From contig NZ_LQMT02000005.1 of the NCBI RefSeq assembly GCF_001620365.2, positions 388,195 to 452,194 of the forward strand: a DNA stretch of 64,000 nucleotides. The letters run 5' to 3'. This DNA comes from Amycolatopsis keratiniphila subsp. keratiniphila (GTDB lineage Bacteria > Actinomycetota > Actinomycetes > Mycobacteriales > Pseudonocardiaceae). Shown one piece after another: positions 52,977 through 61,805 of this stretch; position 1 is the stretch's first letter, and every line of letters starts with the position of its first letter. The notes under the pieces were generated by a model that did not search any database, was not told the DNA's origin, and worked only from the letters and a program-made list of their open reading frames with translations. Position numbers and translations under genes: made by a program.

Positions 52977-53516
52977 TCAGCTCGCGTAGCTGGGGGTTCG
53001 CTGAGCCTGCCTGAGTACCTTGGCCCGGTAGACCCAGACCCCGGCGGTGCGGAAGATGACCATCGTCAGCGCCATGGTGACGAAGAAGGCGGAGACGCCG
53101 CCGGCGTCGATCCCGGTGTCCATCAGGAACTTGCCGAAGTCGGCCGCGAACGAGTGGCTGTGCTCGAGGGTGTAGACGAAGATGAGCCGTCCGACCAGGA
53201 CGAACAGCCACAGTCCCAAGTAGACCCAGCCCGCCCTGGTGTAGACGGCGGATTTCTCCTGGTCCCACTCGACCTTCGTGCCCTTCAGCAATCCCCAGCC
53301 GATCAGGACGCCCGCCGCGATGCCGACCAGCCCGGCCATTGTGTTCGGCGTGGTCAGCTTGAGGTCGTAGAGGACCGCCCAGCCCACCAGCGCGCACGTG
53401 AAGAACGGCAGGATCAGGATGACCAGGTGGGCCTTGTGGCGACCGATGTGCGTGAACAGCACCAGCGCCAGCAGTACGCCGCTCAGGATGAGGGCGTTTC
53501 GCATGGCTTCACTCAT
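52977..53516 (-). CDS. Small integral membrane protein
   Basis: The product has 179 residues from ATG 53516 with AAGGAG upstream. About five hydrophobic segments (ILSGVLLALVLFTHIG, ILILPFFTCALVGWAVL and others). It resembles in layout the 162-residue protein at 56843-57331 and perhaps the CcdC/DUF1453 group, but identity is weak. Located between the monooxygenase-like gene and the response regulator, convergent with the former. Function not known. Confidence 0.75.
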   Translation of the reverse strand: MSEAMRNALILSGVLLALVLFTHIGRHKAHLVILILPFFTCALVGWAVLYDLKLTTPNTMAGLVGIAAGVLIGWGLLKGTKVEWDQEKSAVYTRAGWVYLGLWLFVLVGRLIFVYTLEHSHSFAADFGKFLMDTGIDAGGVSAFFVTMALTMVIFRTAGVWVYRAKVLRQAQRTPSYAS

Positions 53517-53693
53517 CAGAACTCCTTCGAAAGACTCCCCATCCGGCAGTTCGATGCCGGTTGTCCCGAAATCTAGGGCGAACGGCCGGGACGATCATCG
53601 GCGTGCGGGTGGGAATCCGGTTGGAGATCGGCGTCCACCTCGAGGTGGAGTGCCGTGTGGCGCGGACCGGTGAGCGCAGGAGATGATGCAGGC

Positions 53694-54362
53694 ATGGTCG
53701 AAGAAGTGCCCCCGGTCCGGATCGTGATCGCCGAAGACCAGGCGGCGGTACGCGAAGGACTGGCCCTCCTGGTGGGGACGGTCGCGGGGATCACCGTGGT
53801 CGGCCAGGCGCCCGACGGCGAGGTCGCCGTGCGGCTGGCCGGGGAACTGCGCCCGGACGTCGTCCTGATGGATCTCTCCATGCCCCGGTGCGACGGCGTC
53901 GAGGCGACCCGGCGGATCAAGGAACGGCATCCGGAGATCGAGGTCGTCGTGCTCACCACCTACGCCGACGACGACTGGGTGTTGCGCGCGTTGGAGGCCG
54001 GGGCGTTGGGATACCTGACGAAATCGGCCAACAAGCACGAAATCGGGCGCGCGGTGCACGCGGCCGCGGCGGGACAGGCCCTGCTCGATCCGCAGGTGCA
54101 GCGGCGGGTGCTCGGCGCCGCCCTGGCGCCCGCGCCGGCTTCGGCACCGCCACCGGAAGACGACGCGAAGCTCACCAAGCGGGAAGCCCATGTGCTGACG
54201 CTGATCGCGGCGGGTCGCAGCAACAAGGAGATCGCCGCGGAACTGTTCGTCAGCGAGACGACGGTCAAGAGCCATATCAACCGGATCTTCGCCAAAACGG
54301 GGAGCCGGGATCGCGCGCAGGCCGTCCGTTATGCCTACCAAGCGGGTTACGCGCGGGACTGA
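53694..54362 (+). CDS. NarL/LuxR-type response regulator
   Basis: The product has 222 residues from ATG 53694 (GGAGA upstream). The receiver has the acidic pair in IVIAEDQAAV, the phospho-acceptor Asp in VVLMDLSMPRCDG and the Lys of YLTKSANKHE. The C-terminal LuxR helix-turn-helix is LTKREAHVLTLIAAGRSNKE then VSETTVKSHINRIF. Its probable partner kinase is encoded convergently at 54454-55593. It may add a second layer of control to this locus. Confidence 0.92.
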   Translation: MVEEVPPVRIVIAEDQAAVREGLALLVGTVAGITVVGQAPDGEVAVRLAGELRPDVVLMDLSMPRCDGVEATRRIKERHPEIEVVVLTTYADDDWVLRALEAGALGYLTKSANKHEIGRAVHAAAAGQALLDPQVQRRVLGAALAPAPASAPPPEDDAKLTKREAHVLTLIAAGRSNKEIAAELFVSETTVKSHINRIFAKTGSRDRAQAVRYAYQAGYARD

Positions 54363-54379
54363 CGCGGCGCTCCGCCGAC

Positions 54380-54432
54380 GTTGCGAAAGCCACTTTCGCA
54401 ACCTTCAACGTTGCGAAAGTGGCTTTCGCAAC
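54380..54432. repeat. 53-base nested palindrome, family A copy 4
   Basis: Identical in arms and loop (CTTCAAC) to the copy at 19454-19506. It lies exactly between the convergent response-regulator and kinase genes, where it can act as a two-way terminator. Confidence 0.9.
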
Positions 54433-54453
54433 AACGCCAACGCGCTTCGGGGC

Positions 54454-55593
54454 CTACCCCGGGACCCGGGCCGTGACGTCCCAGAACCGGCCGTCCGGCC
54501 CGGTGACCAGCGTGCCGTCGACGAGTTCGATCCGTTCGCGCATCCCGGTCAGGCCGTAGCCCGGCGTGTGCCCGGGGTCCGGTGCGGCGGCGAGGGGATT
54601 GCGGACGTGCAGCCGGACCTCGTCCGGCGGGTACTCCAGTTCGACGCTCACCGCCTCGCCCGCGGCGTGCTTGGCCGCGTTCGTCAGCGCTTCCCGGCAG
54701 ATCCGCAGCAGCGCGATCGTCTGTGCCGACGGGAGATCGCGGTGCTCGCCCAGCATGGTGAAATCCGCCGGGGTGTCGTGTTCCCGGCCGAAGGTCCGCA
54801 CCAGTTCGGTCAGCGCGTCCGGCAGGGCGCGGACGTCCTCGCGCAGCGCCGCCACGGCGTCCCGGACGTCGCTGAGCCCTTGGTCGGCGAGACTGCGCGA
54901 CAGTGCGAGCGAACGCAGGGCGCCTTCGGTGTCGTTCTCCTCCACCAGCAGTGTGTGCATCACCTCCAGCTGGACCCGCAGCGCACCGAGGGAATGGGCG
55001 ACGACGTCGTGGATCTCGCGGGCGATGCGGGTGCGCTCGTCGAGCGTCGCCGCGCGCACGCCGCGGGTGTGCGCCAGCCGTTCCTGGTGCAGCAACCGTT
55101 CCGCCTGCGCGACCCTGGTCAGATGACCGCGTCGGGTGAATCCGACGAGGACCACGATGACGACCGCGCCGAGCGCGCCCAGCCAGGCCTCCGAAGGGCG
55201 GTGGCCGAGCAGGCTGGAGGCCACGATGGCGGCGGCGTCGAAGACCATCAGCGCGATGATCGCGACGGTGTCCGGCTCCAGCCGTGAAGCGAACGCGGCG
55301 AGGGTGATGCAGGTCATGATCACGGCGGTGCCGTCGGTGGCGGCGCCGGTACCGAACGCGGGGACCGCGCTCGCCGCGGCGAGCGGAAGCAGGGCGGCGC
55401 GGGGGAAGCGCTCGCTGATGCCGATCCACAGCAGCCAGCTCGCCGACGACACCGCGTAGAGCACCCACAGCCAGCCGGCGCCGTCCGGCACGGTCGCGGT
55501 CATCTGCGTGACGGCCAGCAGCGCCGTCCCGGCCGCGGGCGCGGCCCATCGCCAGCGACGTTCCTCGACCTCTTCGGACACTGCTTCGGTCAT
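54454..55593 (-). CDS. NarL-group sensor histidine kinase
   Basis: The product has 379 residues from ATG 55593. Four to five hydrophobic segments occupy residues 15-165. The HisKA_3 phospho-acceptor is in IAREIHDVVAHSLGAL (near residue 205) and the ATPase G box in GYGLTGMRERIEL (near 345). ATPase N box: REALTNAAKHA. No large extracellular sensor domain, so it probably senses membrane state or an intramembrane ligand. Convergent with its likely response regulator. Confidence 0.9.
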   Translation of the reverse strand: MTEAVSEEVEERRWRWAAPAAGTALLAVTQMTATVPDGAGWLWVLYAVSSASWLLWIGISERFPRAALLPLAAASAVPAFGTGAATDGTAVIMTCITLAAFASRLEPDTVAIIALMVFDAAAIVASSLLGHRPSEAWLGALGAVVIVVLVGFTRRGHLTRVAQAERLLHQERLAHTRGVRAATLDERTRIAREIHDVVAHSLGALRVQLEVMHTLLVEENDTEGALRSLALSRSLADQGLSDVRDAVAALREDVRALPDALTELVRTFGREHDTPADFTMLGEHRDLPSAQTIALLRICREALTNAAKHAAGEAVSVELEYPPDEVRLHVRNPLAAAPDPGHTPGYGLTGMRERIELVDGTLVTGPDGRFWDVTARVPG

Positions 55594-55793
55594 ACGACGA
55601 TCGTAGGGCCACGGCGCTTTTCCGCTCGCGGGCGATCAATCCGAGGGTGGAAATACCGTCACCGTTGGTAGGAGGTCGCTCTCTCGCGGTTGTTTCCGCA
55701 GGAAGCGTCCGGCTAGTGTTCGCCGAGGCGAAAGAAAGCGGTCTCTCCGACCCTCCGCCGAACAATTCCCATCCCTTTCGGAGGAATCCTGCG

Positions 55794-56549
55794 ATGACCG
55801 CTCCAAGCGGCGATGCCGGGGACTGGGTCCGTGTTTTCCGGCCCGGAGGACCGTCGGTACCGCGTCTGATCTGCCTGCCCGACGCCGGTGCGGCCGCGAA
55901 TGCGTTCTTCCCGCTTTCCGCCGCGCTCGCGCCGGGGATCGAGGTGCACGCGGTGCAATATCCGGGACGCCAGGATCGGGTCGCGGAACCGTGTGCCGAA
56001 GACATCGGGGAATTGGCCGACCGGGTCACCGGGGCGCTCGCGCTCTGGGAAGGCGCGCCGTTCGCGGTGTACGGCCACGGAATGGGCGCGGTCGTCGGTT
56101 TCGAGGTGGCCAGACGGCTGGAGCGGGCACTGACCGGGAGCCCGGTCGCGCTGATCGTGTCCGGCTGCCCGGCCCCGTCCCGGTCCGGCGCCGCCGGGCT
56201 CCACCTGCTTCCGGATCAGGACCTCGTGGCCGAGCTGTACTCGCAGCGCGACGCCGGTTCGCCTGGCGCGCGGGACGCGGAGCTGCTCAAGGCCACCTTC
56301 CCGGCCATCCGGGCCGACTTCCGGGCGCTGGCCGCCTACCGGCCCGAGCCCGCGCCGCCGCTGCGCTGCCCGGTCACGGTGCTCGTCGGTGACAGCGATC
56401 CGACGGTGTCGCTCGACGAGGCGCGCGCCTGGCACGAGTACACCACCGGCCCGTTCGACCTCCAGGTCTTCCCTGGTGGGCACGGTTTCCCGGAGGCGCG
56501 TCCCGAGGAGTTCGCCGAGGTGGTGACCGCCGCGGTCCGGCGGCGGTGA
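55794..56549 (+). CDS. Type II thioesterase family protein lacking the nucleophile Ser
   Basis: The product has 251 residues from ATG 55794 behind GGAGG. It has the full alpha/beta hydrolase layout of type II thioesterases: LICLPDAGAAANAF, VQYPGRQDR, then VYGHGMGAVVGFE where the family has GHSMGA, VGDSDPTV (Asp) and PGGHGFPE (His). The codon is GGA, so Gly replaces the catalytic Ser. It is either inactive, uses another residue, or serves as a scaffold or proofreading binder. It lies in the polyketide locus, where an active editing thioesterase is normally expected. Confidence 0.87.
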   Translation: MTAPSGDAGDWVRVFRPGGPSVPRLICLPDAGAAANAFFPLSAALAPGIEVHAVQYPGRQDRVAEPCAEDIGELADRVTGALALWEGAPFAVYGHGMGAVVGFEVARRLERALTGSPVALIVSGCPAPSRSGAAGLHLLPDQDLVAELYSQRDAGSPGARDAELLKATFPAIRADFRALAAYRPEPAPPLRCPVTVLVGDSDPTVSLDEARAWHEYTTGPFDLQVFPGGHGFPEARPEEFAEVVTAAVRRR

Positions 56550-56609
56550 AGCGGCATCGTCGCCCGGCACCACCTGTACCATCGGCCGCACTCACGTGAT
56601 CGAAGGCGG

Positions 56610-56699
56610 AACTCGCGTGATTCGCGGCGGAACACACGAGTGCGGCCTCCAATCACGCGAGTTACGTCCCTGATCACGCGAGTCACGCCTCCGCTCACG
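56610..56699. repeat. Cluster of CACGCGAGT-type repeats
   Basis: AACTCGCGTGATT (56610-56622) is repeated inverted as AATCACGCGAGTT (56651-56663), and related units TGATCACGCGAGTCACG and GCTCACGC follow. Several imperfect copies alternate in direction between the thioesterase-like gene and the next palindrome. Confidence 0.6.
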
Positions 56700-56712
56700 C
56701 CGCGCCCTGTTT

Positions 56713-56779
56713 TCCGAATTCCGTGAAGGCCTCCTTGAGGGACCCAGAGTCCCTCAAGAAGGCCTTCACGGAATTCGGA
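56713..56779. repeat. 31-bp inverted repeat with one mismatch
   Basis: Arms start TCCGAATTCCGTGAAGGCC and are complementary with one C/T change, around CCAGA. Lies between convergent genes, so a two-way terminator is plausible. Confidence 0.82.
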
Positions 56780-56842
56780 CAAGGAGGTACAGAGGACACG
56801 GTTGCCACTCACGACCCGCTGTACCAAGCGTGACGTCCGGGG

Positions 56843-57331
56843 TCAGCGCTGCGGGCTGCCGCCGGGGATCTTGGCACCGCCGAGGCGGGCGGACAGTACG
56901 AGCGTCATCGCCATCAGGTTCGCGCCCAGCGAGAGCAGGATGGTGCCGCCGCCGGAGGTCAGCGTCGCGCCGGCGAAGTGCCCGATCACCCCGAGCACGC
57001 CGCGGACGAGCAGCAGGCCCACCCAGACGGCGAGGCCGACCACGCCGATCCGCTGGTAGACCTTGTCGCCGCGCCGCTGCAGCTGCGTCATCGCGCCCAT
57101 CGCGGCGCCGCCCAGCAGCGAGACCAGCAGGCCCGCGCCAAGGAAGACGATGTCGGTCACGCTGATGGTGGTGTCCAGATGCCGCATCTGGATGACCCCG
57201 ATGGCGACCAGGGTGAGCGGCCCGCCCCAGATCTCCACGTTCTCCAGCGGCTTCCAGCTCATGCGCTGGTAGATCACGTAGACGACGACGGCGATGGCGA
57301 CCGCGATGTTGATCAGCGTGCTGGTGTCCAC
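56843..57331 (-). CDS. Small integral membrane protein (second)
   Basis: The product has 162 residues from GTG 57331 with GAGGAGAG upstream. It has about five hydrophobic segments (INIAVAIAVVVYVIYQR, IVFLGAGLLVSLLGG and others). The layout resembles the protein at 52977-53516. Divergent from UDP-glucose dehydrogenase across a 304-base gap. No function is known; it may support export or membrane sensing in this locus. Confidence 0.72.
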   Translation of the reverse strand: MDTSTLINIAVAIAVVVYVIYQRMSWKPLENVEIWGGPLTLVAIGVIQMRHLDTTISVTDIVFLGAGLLVSLLGGAAMGAMTQLQRRGDKVYQRIGVVGLAVWVGLLLVRGVLGVIGHFAGATLTSGGGTILLSLGANLMAMTLVLSARLGGAKIPGGSPQR

Positions 57332-57635
57332 TGCGCACTCTCCTCGGCTGTGGGCGACCTGTTCGTTCGGTATCGATCACGAGCGTAGGAGCCGGGACCC
57401 GCCGCGGCGACCAACCACGGGTTGACGTCCGGGTGGAATTCCCCGGTCCACCCGAACCGGGGATCCGGCGATTAGGGGTGGGCACCGGTCGCTAGGGGTT
57501 GTTGGCGCTTCGAGGCCGATCCTACTGTCGGGTTCATCGGCCGGACCGCCGATTCCCGGCCCGATCGGCTCTCGCTTCCGAATCCCCTTTCCCGGAATTC
57601 GGAGCCGGATTTCGCCGACTGAAAGGTGTCTCACG
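57332..57635. other. 304-base divergent gap with TAGGGG sites
   Basis: Holds a TAGGGG pair at 57473-57498 about 140-160 bases before the UDP-glucose dehydrogenase start, plus the GAAAGG ribosome site. No open reading frame supported. Confidence 0.55.
57473..57498. promoter_or_regulatory. TAGGGG pair 3
   Basis: ATTAGGGG and GCTAGGGG start 20 bases apart at 57473 and 57493. Same motif as upstream of the two other gene groups of this locus. Confidence 0.35.
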
Positions 57636-58976
57636 TTGCATTCCTACCAAGTGGCCGTCGTCGGCGCCGGATACGTCGGGCTGACCACCGCGGCGTGTCT
57701 CGCCTCGCTCGGGCACCGGGTCCGATGCACCGATTCCGATCGCGGCAAATTGGCCCGGCTCAACCGCGGTGAGGTCGACATCCTGGAAAAGGGCCTTCCC
57801 GGTCTGGTCGCCGAGGGAATCGCCGCCGGACGGCTCGGTTTCGTCGAGTCGGCCGCGGAGGCCGTCGAGACCGCGGAGGCCGTGTTCCTTTGTGTACCCA
57901 CTCCGATGGGCGAGGGCGGGATGGCCGATCTGTCGGCTGTCATCGACGTCGCGACCAAGGTCCGTGACGTGCTTTCGCCGGGTTGTGTATTGGTGAACAA
58001 GTCGACCGTGCCGGTCGGGACCGCGGCCAGGGTCGCCGCGCTGCTCGGCCGGGACGACGTCGCGGTGGTGAGCAATCCGGAGTTCCTCCGCGAGGGCACC
58101 GCCGTCCACGACTTCCTCAACCCGGACCGGATCGTCGTCGGTTCCGACACCCGCGGCCCGGCGGAACGGGTCGCGGCGCTCTACGCCCGGCTCGGCGCCC
58201 CGACGGTGCTGACCGACGCGGCGAGCGCGGAGATGGTCAAGTACGCCGCCAACTGTTTCCTCGCCACGAAACTGTCCTATGTGAACGCCATCGCCGAACT
58301 GTGCGAGCGGCTCGACGCCGACATCGGCGACGTCACCGAAGGCATGGGCTACGACCGCCGGATCGGCCCGACCTTCCTCTCGCCGGGTCCGGGCTGGGGC
58401 GGTTCCTGCCTGCCCAAGGACACCATGGCGCTCAAACAGGTCGCCGAGGTCGCGGGTTTCGAGTTCGGCCTGCTCGACGAGGTCATCTCCGGGAACGCGA
58501 AACAGGCGTCCCGGGTGGTCGAACGGATCGCCGTCGCCTGTGGACTCGACGCGGACGCGGACCTCGCCGGTCTGCGGATCGGCCTGCTCGGGCTGACCTT
58601 CAAGGCGGGCACCAACGACCTCCGGGATTCCCCGGCGCTCAGCGTCGCCCGGCTGCTGGCCGAGCGCGGCGCGGAGCTGACCGGATACGACCCCGGCCTC
58701 ACCGGCGCCGAACCGCCGATCCCCGGCGTCCGGGTCGTCGACGACCCCTACTACATCGCGAAGGACGCGCACGCGCTCGTCCTGCTGACCGATTGGCCGC
58801 AGTTCCGTGCCCTCGACTGGCCGCGGATCGCCGGCCTGCTCGAAGGACCGGTCGTCGTCGACACCCGCAACCACCTCGACCCCGACGCGCTCAGCCGGTC
58901 CGGCATCGCCTGGCGCGGCTTCGGCAGGCCCCCGGTCGACCCGGTGCGCACGCCGTCCCTCGACCCCGTTCCCTGA
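57636..58976 (+). CDS. UDP-glucose 6-dehydrogenase
   Basis: The product has 446 residues from TTG 57636, with GAAAGG upstream. The NAD fold VAVVGAGYVGLTTAACLASL starts at residue 6; the catalytic Cys is in GWGGSCLPKDT, and the Lys/Asn of MVKYAANCFLATK and the C-terminal GLTFKAGTNDLRDS match the family. It oxidises UDP-glucose twice to UDP-glucuronate. With the glycosyltransferase next to it, it should supply the glucuronic acid of an ECO-0501-like product. Length is normal. Confidence 0.93.
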   Translation: MHSYQVAVVGAGYVGLTTAACLASLGHRVRCTDSDRGKLARLNRGEVDILEKGLPGLVAEGIAAGRLGFVESAAEAVETAEAVFLCVPTPMGEGGMADLSAVIDVATKVRDVLSPGCVLVNKSTVPVGTAARVAALLGRDDVAVVSNPEFLREGTAVHDFLNPDRIVVGSDTRGPAERVAALYARLGAPTVLTDAASAEMVKYAANCFLATKLSYVNAIAELCERLDADIGDVTEGMGYDRRIGPTFLSPGPGWGGSCLPKDTMALKQVAEVAGFEFGLLDEVISGNAKQASRVVERIAVACGLDADADLAGLRIGLLGLTFKAGTNDLRDSPALSVARLLAERGAELTGYDPGLTGAEPPIPGVRVVDDPYYIAKDAHALVLLTDWPQFRALDWPRIAGLLEGPVVVDTRNHLDPDALSRSGIAWRGFGRPPVDPVRTPSLDPVP

Positions 58977-59011
58977 TCGTCCTCAAAGGACAGAAAAGAA
59001 AGGTGGACCCC

Positions 59012-60235
59012 ATGCGGGTTTTGTGCACCGTGACCGGCTCGCAGGGCCACGCACGGGCGGTGCTGCCCTTGGCCAGGGCGGCGGCGAAGGCGGGCCACGA
59101 GGTGCTCGTCGTGACCCCGCCGGAACTGGCCGACGTCTTCGAACCCGGGCTGATGCGGATCGAACCGGTGCTCCCGGGGATGGTCGAGGCGATCGGGCGG
59201 ATGGTCCAGGAACGCCAGGAGGCCGAAGCGGCCGGGACCCCGCGCCGGGTGCTGGACACGCGCGAACAGCTGATCGCCACCGCGAGCGGCCCGCACGTCA
59301 CCACCGCCTACCAGAAGCTCTATCCACTGGCCAAGGAGTTCCAGCCCGACATCGTGCTGCGCGACGGCGCGGAGCTGTCCGGCGCGCTGGTCGCCGAGCA
59401 ACTCGGCGTCCCCTACATCAGCGCGCCGTCGGGCGCGGGCAACCTGATCGACCCGGCGGGCCTGGTGGAGCCGCTGAACGAGCGTCGCCAGGAGCTGGGG
59501 CTCGCCACCGAACCCGACGCCGGGATGGTGCACCGCTACGGCCGGTTCGACTGCCTGCCCGCCGACACCTCGTTCGCCGCCTTCGATCTGCCGACGCCGT
59601 TCACCTACCGCCAGCCGTCGGAGGTGGCCACCGGCGAGGTGCTGCCGGCGGAGATCGCCGCGCTGCCCGCGGACCGGCCGCTGGTGCTCGCCTCGGTCGG
59701 CACCGCGCTGCCCATGCTCGGCGCGTTCAAGGCGTTCGGCATCGACCCGCCGGAGGAGATGGAAGACCCCGACGTCACAGTCCGCGCCCTGATCGAAGGA
59801 CTGTCCAGTGTGGACTGTTCGGCGGTGGTGGCGACGGCCGGTTTCCCGATCGGCGACGTCCAGGTCGGCGACAACGTGCTCGTGGTCGAACGGATGCCGC
59901 AGCCGCTGCTGCTCGAATGCGCGCAGCTGTTCCTGACCCACGCCGGGTACAACAGCATCCGCGAGGCGCTGCGTGCCGGAGTCCCGATGGCCACGCTGCC
60001 GCAGTTCGGCGACCAGCCGCACAACGCGCGCCGCATCGAGGAGCTCGGGTTCGGCAAGCAGATCCCCGCCACCACACCGGAGGCGGTCGCCGAGACCTGC
60101 CGCGCGGTGCTGGCCGACGCCACGATCGCGGCCACCGTCGCACGGGCCCAGCGGCGGAGCCTGACCATGCCGGGCGTGGAATCCGCCGTGGCCCATCTCG
60201 AAAAGCTCGCCGGCCGGGCCGCGGGAACGGAGTAG
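59012..60235 (+). CDS. GT1-type (UGT/EryCIII-like) glycosyltransferase
   Basis: The product has 407 residues from ATG 59012; GTG 59003 is in frame. Sequence begins VLCTVTGSQGHARAVLPLA with the acceptor-domain pattern, and the C-terminal donor site has LTHAGYNSIREALRAGVPM then PQFGDQPHNARR, close to the family THAG-N-D-Q pattern. It probably attaches glucuronic acid made via the dehydrogenase 35 bases upstream. It is in the same operon as the C5N cassette. Confidence 0.9.
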   Translation: MRVLCTVTGSQGHARAVLPLARAAAKAGHEVLVVTPPELADVFEPGLMRIEPVLPGMVEAIGRMVQERQEAEAAGTPRRVLDTREQLIATASGPHVTTAYQKLYPLAKEFQPDIVLRDGAELSGALVAEQLGVPYISAPSGAGNLIDPAGLVEPLNERRQELGLATEPDAGMVHRYGRFDCLPADTSFAAFDLPTPFTYRQPSEVATGEVLPAEIAALPADRPLVLASVGTALPMLGAFKAFGIDPPEEMEDPDVTVRALIEGLSSVDCSAVVATAGFPIGDVQVGDNVLVVERMPQPLLLECAQLFLTHAGYNSIREALRAGVPMATLPQFGDQPHNARRIEELGFGKQIPATTPEAVAETCRAVLADATIAATVARAQRRSLTMPGVESAVAHLEKLAGRAAGTE

Positions 60236-60239
60236 CGCG

Positions 60240-61805
60240 GTGCAGATCGACCACTACGTCAGCCAGCTGCTGGACGTGCTTTCCACCCGCTCGGACGAGA
60301 TCGCGTTGCGTTACGGCGACGAAGCGCTGACGTCGGCGGAATTCGCCGCGGCGATCACCGGTGCCGCCGCCGCGCTGCGCGACCGCGGGACCGGCGAAGG
60401 CGGGGTGGTGGCCCTGCTGACCGTGGGGAACAGCCCGGCGACACTGATCGGCCGGTACGCCGCCAACCTGATCGGCGCCACCGTGGTGCACCTGCGCGGG
60501 ATCAACGCCGCCGATCCGCTGGACGAACTCCCGGTCGCCACGCAGGTCGAGATCGTCGACGACACCGGCACCACCGTCCTGCTCACCGACGCGGCGAACC
60601 TCGACCGGGCCAGGAAGATCCGCGACGCCATGGCGGAACCGGCGGCGCTGGCGGCTTTCGGGGACTTCGGCGACGACGTCGCCGACCTCACCGGGACCGC
60701 GAGCGAGGTCGAGCCGCGAGCCGAGGGCACCGCCGTGCTGACCTACACCAGCGGGACCACCGGCAGGCCCAAGGGCATCGGCCGCGGGTTCGGCGGACTG
60801 GGCGCGGTGGTCACCAAGGCCCGGCACATGACCGAACGCTGCACGATGCTGGTCACCACGCCGCTCAGCCATTCCGTCTCGTCCACAGTGGACGACGCGG
60901 TCGCCTCCGGCGGGATGATCGTCCTGCACGAGGGATTCGACGCCGGCGCCGTGCTCGAAGCCGTGGAACGCCACCGGGTCAACCGGGTCTACCTGGCCAC
61001 CCCGCAGCTCTACGACCTGCTCGACCATCCGGCACTGGGCGCCACCGACCATTCCAGCCTGCGCGAGCTGTACTACGGCGGGAGCCCGGCCTCCCCGGTG
61101 CGGCTCTCCCGGGCCGCGGAGGTGTTCGGCGCGAAGTTGATCCAGATCTACGGCACCACCGAAAGCTGGGTGATCGCCGCGCTTTCGCCGGAAGAGCACC
61201 TGAAACCGGAACTGCTCACCACGGTCGGCAAGGCGGTCCCGTTCGTCCAGGTCGGGATCCGCGACCCGCACGTGCGGCACGAGCTGCCCGCCGGGAAGAC
61301 CGGGGAGATCTGCGTCCGGTCGCCGATGATGATGGACGGCTACTGGAAGCGGCCCGACCTGACCTCGAAGGTCCTCATCGACGGCTGGCTGCACACCGGC
61401 GACGTCGGCTATCTCGACGAGAACGGCTACCTGTACCTGGTCGACCGGCTCGCCGACATGATCAAGACCAACGGCATCAAGGTGTATCCGGCCGAGGTCG
61501 AGAACGCGCTGCTGGCCCATCCGGACGTCGCGCAGGCCGCGGTGTTCGGGGTCGCCGACGAGGACAACGTCGAGTACATGCACGCGATCGCGGTGCCGCG
61601 CCGGGGCAGGGACGTGGATCCCGCCGACCTGGCCGCGCACGTCGCGCGGGTGCTGTCCCCGAGCCACGTACCGGCGGAGATCCGGCTCCGCGCCGAGCTT
61701 CCGCTGACCGACGCGGGGAAGCCGGACAAGCTCCGCCTCCGCGAAGAGGCGAAACCCGCCACCAAGTCCAGCCACGCCGAGCCAGAGAGCGAGTTGACGT
61801 CATGA
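60240..61805 (+). CDS. AMP-forming ligase, probable C5N amide synthase
   Basis: The product has 521 residues from GTG 60240, 4 bases after the glycosyltransferase stop. Adenylate motifs: [35 protein letters not shown] and [13 protein letters not shown] with the catalytic Lys. Among its two ligases, this one is the less typical acyl-CoA synthetase and best fits the amide synthase that joins a polyketide acid to 2-amino-3-hydroxycyclopentenone in asukamycin- and moenomycin-type loci. ATGA overlap with ALA synthase supports this. Confidence 0.83.
   Translation: MQIDHYVSQLLDVLSTRSDEIALRYGDEALTSAEFAAAITGAAAALRDRGTGEGGVVALLTVGNSPATLIGRYAANLIGATVVHLRGINAADPLDELPVATQVEIVDDTGTTVLLTDAANLDRARKIRDAMAEPAALAAFGDFGDDVADLTGTASEVEPRAEGTAVLTYTSGTTGRPKGIGRGFGGLGAVVTKARHMTERCTMLVTTPLSHSVSSTVDDAVASGGMIVLHEGFDAGAVLEAVERHRVNRVYLATPQLYDLLDHPALGATDHSSLRELYYGGSPASPVRLSRAAEVFGAKLIQIYGTTESWVIAALSPEEHLKPELLTTVGKAVPFVQVGIRDPHVRHELPAGKTGEICVRSPMMMDGYWKRPDLTSKVLIDGWLHTGDVGYLDENGYLYLVDRLADMIKTNGIKVYPAEVENALLAHPDVAQAAVFGVADEDNVEYMHAIAVPRRGRDVDPADLAAHVARVLSPSHVPAEIRLRAELPLTDAGKPDKLRLREEAKPATKSSHAEPESELTS

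Noticed and set aside
19454..54432. Repeats as a CRISPR array
   Set aside because: Copies are isolated, kilobases apart, with no spacers or cas genes.
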